Of a stretch of 46,532 bases of DNA, positions 40,345-46,532 are shown piece by piece (within the stretch, counting starts at the first letter, position 1; the number at the start of each line of letters is the position of its first letter). Both the position numbers and the translations under genes were made by a program. Source of the DNA: Defluviitaleaceae bacterium (GTDB lineage Bacteria; Bacillota; Clostridia; Lachnospirales; WQUN01); contig WQRQ01000008.1 of the NCBI GenBank assembly GCA_009786685.1, positions 1-46,532 on the forward strand. Reading direction: 5' to 3'. Below the pieces are notes generated by a model. That model was not told the origin of the DNA and ran no database searches. It saw only the letters and a program-made list of their open reading frames with translations.

Positions 40345-41602
40345 AATGCTTTCTCAAGCAGAACTTGATGCCTTACTGGGTAATATGTTAGGCGGCGACG
40401 ACGACGCAGGTGGTGACGCAGGCGGCGGCGACGTTGCTGCTTCGGCAGGAGCAGTAAACAACACATCCTTGTTATCCGCCGAAGACCAAGACGTGCTTGG
40501 CGAGGTTGGTAATATTAACATGGGTACTGCCGCGACTACGCTGTTTACGCTTTTGTCGCAGAAGGTGCTTATTACCACGCCGCAAGTTAAGATTTTACCA
40601 TGGTCGGAGCTATCTGCCGGTTACGATAGACCTGCCGTGGGTATACGTGTAGGATATAAAGTAGGGTTAAAAGGTTCAAACATATTGATTTTAAAAGACC
40701 GTGATGTTAAAATCATCGCGGACTTGATGATGGGTGGTACGGGCGACGTATCCGGCGTGGTAGAACTCAACGATTTGGACATGAGCGCGATAGGCGAAGC
40801 CATGAATCAAATGGTCGGCTCCGCCTCCACATCACTTTCTTCCATGATAAAGGAAAAAGTAGATATCGACACACCCCACCCATTTATGCTCAACTTTGAA
40901 GAAGGGGTCGCCGCGCTGGAGTCTGTGGGCTTTGAGCCGGGCGATATGATTGCAAGCATATCCTTCCGCATGGAAATTGGGGAATTGATTGATAGTGAAA
41001 TCATGCAAATCTACCCCATGGAGTTTGCTAAAGAGCTTGTTGATAAATTAAAAGGGCATTTGCTGGGCGGTATGGAAGAGCCTGCGCCCGCCGCCGCACC
41101 TGCACCGCCACCTATGGCAGCCGCACCGCCGCCGATGGCCGCAGCCCCACCACCTATGGCAGCTGCACCGCCGCCAATGGCCGCACCGCCTCCGATGGCA
41201 GCCCCACCGCCACAGCAGTACGAGCAGCCGATGTATCAGCAGCCGCCGCCAATGTATGCGCCACAGCCGATGTATGCAGCACCGCCTCCAATGCACCAAA
41301 ACGTACAAACCGCACAGTTTGTGCCTTTCGACCCGCAGGAGGTGTATCAACAGAAAGAAAACATGGGCATCATCATGGATGTACCCATGGAAATAAGCGT
41401 AGAGCTGGGACGCACCTACAAAAAAATCTCCGAAATCTTGGAGTTTTCGCCCGGTACTGTGCTTGAACTGGATAAACTTGCGGGAGAACCGATTGACATA
41501 ATAGTAAACGGCAAGTTTGTAGCCAAGGGCGACGTTGTAGTCATAGACGAAAACTTTGGTATACGTATTACAGAAATTATTAGCGCGGACAAGAGGATAT
41601 AG
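40337..41602 (+). CDS. fliY: Flagellar motor switch phosphatase FliY (FliN fused to CheC-like domain)
   Basis: 421 residues. A FliM-like N-terminal peptide (MLSQAELDALLGNM) is followed by a CheC-type phosphatase domain with both active-site patterns: Asp52-x3-Glu56-x2-Asn59 and Ser150-x3-Glu154-x2-Asn157. A Pro/Met/Ala tandem repeat (about 255-292) and a Gln/Tyr/Pro linker lead to the FliN/SpoA domain at the C-terminus (IMDVPMEISVELGRTYKKISEIL, DIIVNGKFVAKGDVVVIDENFGIRITEI). It should bind and dephosphorylate CheY-P at the switch. AAGGAGG is 9 bases upstream of the ATG. It overlaps fliM by 8 bases. Confidence 0.95.
   Translation: MGEMLSQAELDALLGNMLGGDDDAGGDAGGGDVAASAGAVNNTSLLSAEDQDVLGEVGNINMGTAATTLFTLLSQKVLITTPQVKILPWSELSAGYDRPAVGIRVGYKVGLKGSNILILKDRDVKIIADLMMGGTGDVSGVVELNDLDMSAIGEAMNQMVGSASTSLSSMIKEKVDIDTPHPFMLNFEEGVAALESVGFEPGDMIASISFRMEIGELIDSEIMQIYPMEFAKELVDKLKGHLLGGMEEPAPAAAPAPPPMAAAPPPMAAAPPPMAAAPPPMAAPPPMAAPPPQQYEQPMYQQPPPMYAPQPMYAAPPPMHQNVQTAQFVPFDPQEVYQQKENMGIIMDVPMEISVELGRTYKKISEILEFSPGTVLELDKLAGEPIDIIVNGKFVAKGDVVVIDENFGIRITEIISADKRI
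41102..41212 (+). repeat. Tandem repeat encoding APPPMAA units in fliY
   Basis: About three 21-base units (GCACCGCCACCTATGGCAGC-type, read as Ala-Pro-Pro-Pro-Met-Ala-Ala) are followed by shorter 18-base versions. The repeat encodes a flexible linker between the CheC-like and FliN domains and could vary in copy number between strains. Confidence 0.75.
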
Positions 41603-41646
41603 CAACTCTTGCTAAAAGCGTAAAAAGCTAAGGAGTGGAGAAAATT

Positions 41647-42012
41647 ATGTCTGACAAAACAATTCTTCTGGTAGATGACGCGGCGTTCATGCGTATGATG
41701 TTGAAGGACATCCTTACCAAAAATGGGTACACCGTTGTGGGTGAGGCAGAAAATGGAGCAAAAGCTATCGAGAAGTACAAAGAATTAAAACCAAATCTAT
41801 GTATTTTGGACATCACAATGCCCGAAATGGACGGTATCCAAGCCGCAAAAGGTATCAAGGCTGCCGACAGTGGTGCTTTGATTATCATGTGTTCTGCAAT
41901 GGGACAACAGGCTATGGTTATCGAGAGTATACAGGCCGGTGCGAGGGACTTTATAGTTAAACCTTTCCAGGCGGACAGGGTTATCGAAGCTGTAAAGAAA
42001 GTAATCGGTTAA
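41647..42012 (+). CDS. cheY: Chemotaxis response regulator CheY
   Basis: 121 residues. The full receiver-domain set is present: Asp10-Asp11, phosphoacceptor Asp55 (ILDITMPEMDG), Ser83 and Lys105 (IVKPFQADR). Phospho-CheY binds FliM/FliY and controls rotation; FliY, encoded just before, would remove the phosphate. Start at ATG 41647, after AAGGAGTGGAG. Confidence 0.95.
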   Translation: MSDKTILLVDDAAFMRMMLKDILTKNGYTVVGEAENGAKAIEKYKELKPNLCILDITMPEMDGIQAAKGIKAADSGALIIMCSAMGQQAMVIESIQAGARDFIVKPFQADRVIEAVKKVIG

Positions 42013-42023
42013 CGTAACGATTT

Positions 42024-42446
42024 ATGGAAAATTTTATTTTTCTTCTTAGCGAAGGCGGGTTTTCTTTCACGGCAGACCCGCTTTTTAGTATGCTTTGGCA
42101 GATGATACGCTTTCTTGGAGCTACGGCTTTGGTGGCGTTTTTGGCCTACATCGCTACTAAGAAGATGGTCGGGGCGCGTTTTTCCGGGCAAAGGAGCGGT
42201 AATTTGTCCATAGTCGAGTCCGTTAATGTTAGCGGACAGGCTGTTGTCCAGCTTATTAAGGCGGGGGACAAGTATATCGTGATTGGCGTTACCAAGGAAC
42301 GCATTACCTTGCTTGGGGAAGTGGACAAAGAGCAGATATCGGAGAATGTCGAATTACAGGCTTTGGATACGCCTTTTGGTAAGGTGCTTTCCAGGTTTAT
42401 TAAAAACGCGCCTGAGTCGGGGGGCGAGAACGATGAACATAAGTAA
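42024..42446 (+). CDS. fliO: Flagellar biosynthesis protein FliO
   Basis: 140 residues with one membrane helix (about 24-48) and a basic cytoplasmic part with the FliO pattern (LSIVESVNVSGQAVVQLIKAGDKYIVIGVTKERITLLGEVD). FliO helps FliP assemble the export gate. The C-terminal end overlaps fliP by 14 bases. From here on the plus strand becomes T/G-rich at third codon positions. Confidence 0.9.
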   Translation: MENFIFLLSEGGFSFTADPLFSMLWQMIRFLGATALVAFLAYIATKKMVGARFSGQRSGNLSIVESVNVSGQAVVQLIKAGDKYIVIGVTKERITLLGEVDKEQISENVELQALDTPFGKVLSRFIKNAPESGGENDEHK

Positions 42447-43233
42447 ATTGGCTTTTGCAGCCTTGTTCTTGGGTCTTATTGGCGTGTTTGGCGTCGTGGA
42501 TGTATATGCCGAGGGCGCGGGGCTTTTGAATCCCGATGGCGGATTTTTCCCCGGGATTGCCGTGGAGGTAGGTGCTACCGACGACCCCGAAGCCGTGGTT
42601 GCTACGCTTCAGGTGCTGTTTCTTGTTAGCATTATCGCGCTTGCGCCTTCGCTTCTTGTGTTGCTTACCGCTTTTACGCGGATTGTTATTGTACTTAATT
42701 TTACGCGGCAGGCTATGGCTACTCAGCAAATGCCGCCTAACCAAGTGCTTGTTGGTATCGCACTTTTTTTAACCTTGTTTATTATGACCCCGCAGTTTAC
42801 AGCGATTAATGAAAATGCCATACAGCCGCTGGGGACGGGGGATATCGGCATTGCCGAGGCCTTGGACGAAAGCTGGGCTGTGTTGCAGGAGTTTATGCTT
42901 GTACAGCTAAACAATAACGCCAGCGGCGAACAGGCCGTTACCATGTTTATGGATTTGGCTGATTTGCAGATTGATTACGACCATGAGATTCCGCCGCATG
43001 TGCTTATACCTGCGTTTATTATTAATGAACTGGCCTGGGGCTTTTTGATAGGATTTTTGATTTACCTGCCGTTTATCGTCATTGACATGGTTGTGGCCAG
43101 CGTTTTGATGAGTATGGGTATGATGATGTTACCTCCCGCTATGATTTCTATGCCGTTTAAAATTATGGTGTTTATTTTGGTAGGGGGCTGGCGATTTATT
43201 ATTGAGGGGCTAATGCTTACGTTTTTATTGTGA
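42433..43233 (+). CDS. fliP: Flagellar export gate protein FliP
   Basis: 266 residues. An N-terminal signal sequence (MNISKLAFAALFLGLIGVFG ...) is followed by about four helices, with the FliP signatures FTRIVIVLNFTRQAMATQQMPPNQVLVGIALFLTLFIM and LIPAFIINELAWGFLIGFLIYLPFIVIDMVVASVLMSMGM. With FliQ and FliR it forms the core of the type III export channel. The ATG at 42433, after GGGGCGAG, is chosen over upstream in-frame codons. fliQ and fliR do not follow. Confidence 0.95.
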   Translation: MNISKLAFAALFLGLIGVFGVVDVYAEGAGLLNPDGGFFPGIAVEVGATDDPEAVVATLQVLFLVSIIALAPSLLVLLTAFTRIVIVLNFTRQAMATQQMPPNQVLVGIALFLTLFIMTPQFTAINENAIQPLGTGDIGIAEALDESWAVLQEFMLVQLNNNASGEQAVTMFMDLADLQIDYDHEIPPHVLIPAFIINELAWGFLIGFLIYLPFIVIDMVVASVLMSMGMMMLPPAMISMPFKIMVFILVGGWRFIIEGLMLTFLL

Positions 43234-43290
43234 GCCTCGGGAACTTTTTTGAAAATGTGACGTTTACATATTTCAAAGGAGTGAATTATT

Positions 43291-46200
43291 ATGAAAAAAG
43301 CGATTGCAATTGTGTTGGCAGGGATATTGTTTATCTCTGCTATTTTAATTTTCCCTGTGTCGGAAGAAAGTGCGCTTCCGACGCCCGCCGATGTTTTTGC
43401 GGCGGAGCGGACATTTGAAAATGGCGAGGATGGTCGGATTGCCGCTGTCGCTGATTTTGATGTTGATGAGGTGCTGGATGGGCAGGCTGCGAGGGGTGGG
43501 TTTATTCTCGCGCCGACTATGCTTGGGGCACGGGGGATTGATACGCTTAGCTCGTTTGTTTTGCGTAGCCCCGATGATTTTGGGGTTGGGGAGCCTTTGA
43601 TTAGCATTGCGGGGCAGCCTGCGCCTACGATTTTGCGCGAGGATAATCGGACTTTTGTGATTACGCCTGCCGTGCCGCTTACGCCTAACAGTGTTTATGT
43701 TTTTACGCTGGGGCGTGAGGACGGCGAGGATATAAGCTGGGCATTTCAAACAGATGTTTTGCTGGAGATAACGGGAACCTTGCCGCGTAACCAGGCTGTT
43801 AATGTGCCTGTGCGTACGGGTATCGAGATTACATTTTCTTTTGGGTCGAATGATATCAGTGAGGATTTTAGCATTTATCCCCATGTGGACGGAAATTTTA
43901 TACGGCGGGATAATACTTCGATTTTTGTGCCGCGCACACCGCTTGCTTATGGCACGATTTATACCGTGCGTGTGCGTGGGATAGAGTTTTCCTTCGAGAC
44001 CGAGCCTGAGCCGGGGGTACGGCTTCGCGACCGTTGGGATGTGTCTGTTCAGTTTTCTAATGTATATGTTGAGTTTCCTTCTTTTGCCGCGCCTGTTGTG
44101 CATTTTTGGCTTAGCCACAGTCGCCAGCACGACAGAATGAGACCTGCCATTGATATGAATATCTATAGATTTAACGATTTGGATGGTGCGATTTCTGCGG
44201 TTAATCGCTTGGCGGGCGCGCCGTTTTGGTCGCATTTTGCTGCGGGGCTGTATGTGGTGGATACCTCTGTACTTACGCGGGTTTCTTCCGATACGATTAC
44301 GGAAAGGCAGGATGGCGACCATTGGAACGAAAGCTACACGCTGCCTTATTTGCCCGTAGGTTTTTATGTGCTTAATGCTGTCGTGGGCGGCGAAATTAGC
44401 TCGCAGATTATTTTGCAAATCACCGATACTGCGGTGCAGGTAATCGCTGACGAAAGCCGTGCGCTGGTTTGGGTAAATGACATGCATACGGGTGCGGCTG
44501 CTGCTGCTGCGCGGGTTACCGTGGGCGACGAGTTGTTTGTTGCCACCGACTACGGTATTGCCGTGGTGGAGCGTGATGTGGCTATCGGCTCACATATTTT
44601 GGTAGAAGTAAACGGCATGGAGAGTGTGGTTTTTGCGCACCATGGCGGATTTCAGCACTTCTGGGGCTGGTTTGACTGGGGGGTCTGGGATGACGATTTT
44701 GGATGGGGTGGGGGATTTGCACGTCGGCCTTTGCCGGGGATGAGCCATCATTCTTCCAATAATCAATATTGGACGGCTTTGCAATTGGACAGAACTTTGT
44801 TCCAGCGTAACGATACCGTTAATTTATGGGGCTTTGTGCAAAACAGGCGCAATCCGCAGACGGAAATCAACCACGTTACTGCCGTGCTTACCGAGCAGAG
44901 ATGGTGGTGGTGGGACTACGACGGCGTCGGCAATGATACGCTTCTTCGCCAAAACATCCCTGTGATGTACGGCTCGTATAATGCAGAAATTAATCTGCCG
45001 CATTTGTCGCCCGGGTCTTATGAAATTGCGGTTTTCCATGGCGATGTTTTGTTAAGCTCCATATTTTTTAGCGTGATGGACTATGTAACGCCGCCTTATC
45101 GTATGGTGGTGAGTGCCGACCGTGCGGCGGCTTTTGTGGGCGAGGAGATTACATTTACGGCGAGTACGCAGTTTTTTGAGGGGACGCCTGTTCCTGATTT
45201 GAGTATTACCCATGATTTTTGGACTTGGGAACTAACTCCGCTTCCCGGTGGAAGGCGTACCGCAGTGACAGACAGCGAAGGAAATATAACGGTTACGGCG
45301 GAGACGCGTGCGGCTGATTCTCGGGTGCAGGGAGAGCGGCATTTGACCTTTGCTGCCGAAGCCACCCTGCCCGAAATCGGATGGGTACACCAGACGGCGG
45401 ACGTGAGGGTTTTTGTAAATGATATTCATACGCGGCCAAGGGCTTTTAGGGATGGCGCGGACGCTACGCTTTCTATTGAGACGCATAGTATTGATTTGAC
45501 ACGGTTAAATGACGGCTCCGCCGATGGGTGGAGTGATTTCCTGGGAGAGCCGACGCTCGGGCAGGTTTTTAATGTTCAGATTTACGAAGTTTGGTGGGAG
45601 CCTGTGCGCAGTGGGCAGTTCTACTGCCATGTAACGAGGGAGCTTGTTAACAGATATCGTCATGTTCGCAGGCAAGCCCATTTGCAAAATTTTTCAATGA
45701 CAAGCGGTGCAGACGGCGTGGCATCACATGATTTTACCGTGCCAAATACGGAGCGACGCAGCTACGAGGCGCGGATTACCACAACCGACGGAAACGGCCG
45801 CAACATACGGCATACTGTTTTTATCGGCCGAAATTTCGAGAGCTTTTTCCAGCGTGCGGATGATGACAGGATTTTCTTGTACGGCGGGAACAACGAGGGC
45901 TACAATATAGGCGACCGTGTGGAGCTTACAATAATGCGCGGCACGGAGCCTGTAACCACGGGTAATTTTCTGTTTGTGGTGGTGCAGGGCGGCATTATGT
46001 CTTACCATATAGGGTCTAATCCGCTGGAGCTTGAATTTACCGAGCGGCATGTGCCAAATGCGCAGGTTTTTGCGTACCATTTTAACGGGCATATATTTAA
46101 CAGCGGCGGGCAGATGAGCCATAGGCTGCGGTTTAATCCGACGGAGCGCGAGATTTTGATTAGCGTGGAAACATGCAGCGAGGCCTACAGACCCGGTGAT

Positions 46201-46532
46201 ACGCCGACGTTTACGGTGACTACCACAGACCTCAACGGAAACCCAATCGCCGCAAATGTTAATATTAGCCTTGTTGACGAGGCGTTGTTCGCGCTGATGG
46301 ATTACAATGTGGATACGCTGGGTATGCTTTACGGAAATGTCCGCGATGAGCTACGGTTTAGCCTTGCCACGCATGTCACTTTTGTGAGTGAGGGTGTAGA
46401 AAACCAGGCTTTGTATGGCGGTGGTCTCTTTTCGCGGCAGCTTCGTACGGATGTAGGGTTGGCGCACAACTTTGCTATGGGTGCTCCTGCGGTTGCAGAA
46501 GTTGCAGAAGAAAGCGCGGAAATGGAATGGGC
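43291..46532 (+). CDS. Bacterial alpha-2-macroglobulin-like secreted protein (3' end outside window)
   Basis: Open for 1080 codons to the right edge. AAAGGAG is 8 bases before the ATG. An N-terminal signal/anchor segment (about 4-24) has no lipobox Cys. Residues about 155-235 form a Big_5-type Ig-like domain (ITGTLPRNQAVNVPV). Later parts are macroglobulin-like beta domains, ending in a clear MG-domain phrase at about 967-1003 (YRPGDTPTF ... NISLVDEALFALMD) that in this family lies just before the bait region and thioester domain. Those parts would be beyond the window, so protease-trapping ability cannot be judged. A Trp/His/Gly/Asp-rich loop is at about 450-480. It starts 57 bases after fliP, same strand, with no terminator between. 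Confidence 0.82.
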   Translation, partial: MKKAIAIVLAGILFISAILIFPVSEESALPTPADVFAAERTFENGEDGRIAAVADFDVDEVLDGQAARGGFILAPTMLGARGIDTLSSFVLRSPDDFGVGEPLISIAGQPAPTILREDNRTFVITPAVPLTPNSVYVFTLGREDGEDISWAFQTDVLLEITGTLPRNQAVNVPVRTGIEITFSFGSNDISEDFSIYPHVDGNFIRRDNTSIFVPRTPLAYGTIYTVRVRGIEFSFETEPEPGVRLRDRWDVSVQFSNVYVEFPSFAAPVVHFWLSHSRQHDRMRPAIDMNIYRFNDLDGAISAVNRLAGAPFWSHFAAGLYVVDTSVLTRVSSDTITERQDGDHWNESYTLPYLPVGFYVLNAVVGGEISSQIILQITDTAVQVIADESRALVWVNDMHTGAAAAAARVTVGDELFVATDYGIAVVERDVAIGSHILVEVNGMESVVFAHHGGFQHFWGWFDWGVWDDDFGWGGGFARRPLPGMSHHSSNNQYWTALQLDRTLFQRNDTVNLWGFVQNRRNPQTEINHVTAVLTEQRWWWWDYDGVGNDTLLRQNIPVMYGSYNAEINLPHLSPGSYEIAVFHGDVLLSSIFFSVMDYVTPPYRMVVSADRAAAFVGEEITFTASTQFFEGTPVPDLSITHDFWTWELTPLPGGRRTAVTDSEGNITVTAETRAADSRVQGERHLTFAAEATLPEIGWVHQTADVRVFVNDIHTRPRAFRDGADATLSIETHSIDLTRLNDGSADGWSDFLGEPTLGQVFNVQIYEVWWEPVRSGQFYCHVTRELVNRYRHVRRQAHLQNFSMTSGADGVASHDFTVPNTERRSYEARITTTDGNGRNIRHTVFIGRNFESFFQRADDDRIFLYGGNNEGYNIGDRVELTIMRGTEPVTTGNFLFVVVQGGIMSYHIGSNPLELEFTERHVPNAQVFAYHFNGHIFNSGGQMSHRLRFNPTEREILISVETCSEAYRPGDTPTFTVTTTDLNGNPIAANVNISLVDEALFALMDYNVDTLGMLYGNVRDELRFSLATHVTFVSEGVENQALYGGGLFSRQLRTDVGLAHNFAMGAPAVAEVAEESAEMEW

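Noticed and set aside
41048-41605. Long minus-strand frame opposite fliY, rich in Trp/His/Arg
   Set aside because: It is the reverse reading of the Pro/Met/Ala repeat and the FliN domain, with no family resemblance and no ribosome-binding site; fliY is certain on the plus strand.
43234-43290. Hairpin or promoter between fliP and the macroglobulin gene
   Set aside because: An imperfect GAAAATGT/ACATATTTC pairing is visible but weak, and no -35/-10 pair with correct spacing was found.
43345-44487. Minus-strand frame of 380 residues opposite the macroglobulin gene
   Set aside because: Composition (Arg/His/Asn/Lys) is that of an antisense shadow; the plus-strand frame has a signal peptide, family domains and a good ribosome-binding site.
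1-46532. CRISPR array, tRNA/rRNA genes, insertion sequence or prophage
   Set aside because: No regularly spaced repeats, cloverleaf-like segments, transposase, integrase or phage structural genes were recognised on either strand.

Overview
This window looks like a chromosomal segment of an anaerobic, motile Gram-positive bacterium of the class Clostridia, with a Lachnospirales-like gene order. This is inferred from four things: the flagellar gene order flgB-flgC-fliE-fliF-fliG-fliH-fliI-fliJ-ylxF-fliK-flgD-flg_new-flgE-flbD-motA-motB-fliL-fliM-fliY-cheY-fliO-fliP; a FliY with CheC-type phosphatase motifs; Gram-positive lipoprotein adaptors on MacB-type exporters; and a tetrahydrofolate (THF) riboswitch in front of an ECF folate S-component. 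The species cannot be named from the sequence. No rRNA, tRNA, CRISPR array, transposase or prophage genes were seen.

Layout. 1-1125 (minus strand): SPFH-domain protein with a C-terminal zinc ribbon, cut by the left edge. 1126-4451: folate module made of a sigma-A promoter, THF riboswitch, intrinsic terminator, an enlarged FolT-like transporter, an MFS permease and a folC remnant with two internal deletions. 4493-8396: compact six-gene Mrp-type Na+/H+ antiporter (E, F, G, a fused MbhD-MbhE-MnhB protein, C, D) with only one NuoL/M/N-type subunit. 8479-13790: TetR-controlled MacB-like exporter (regulator, ATPase, FtsX permease, HlyD adaptor) whose promoter -10 box lies in the centre of a large palindrome. 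13816-14366 (minus): DinJ/YafQ-like toxin-antitoxin pair. 14425-24425 (minus): seven-gene, tightly overlapping operon for a second, unusual MacB-type export system with two different ATPases (one carrying an AbrB-like C-terminal domain), a 734-residue secreted beta-rich protein, three different lipoprotein adaptors and one 971-residue permease. 24511 to the right edge: the flagellar/motility operon on the plus strand, interrupted after fliP by a large secreted alpha-2-macroglobulin-like gene that runs off the window.

How the genes work together. The flagellar block encodes the rod, MS ring, C ring, export ATPase, hook, stator and part of the export gate in near-standard order. A terminator-promoter pair after flgE divides it into an early hook-basal-body unit and a stator/switch/export-gate unit. 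The two exporters face each other across the toxin-antitoxin pair, and the larger one shares a divergent promoter region with the flagellar operon.

The most unusual items are the three-adaptor exporter with its secreted partner and AbrB-tailed ATPase, the alpha-2-macroglobulin gene inside the flagellar operon, the decayed folC beside an intact riboswitch, a short dispersed repeat with one copy inside a coding sequence, and abrupt blocks in which synonymous codon endings switch between A/C and T/G within single genes.
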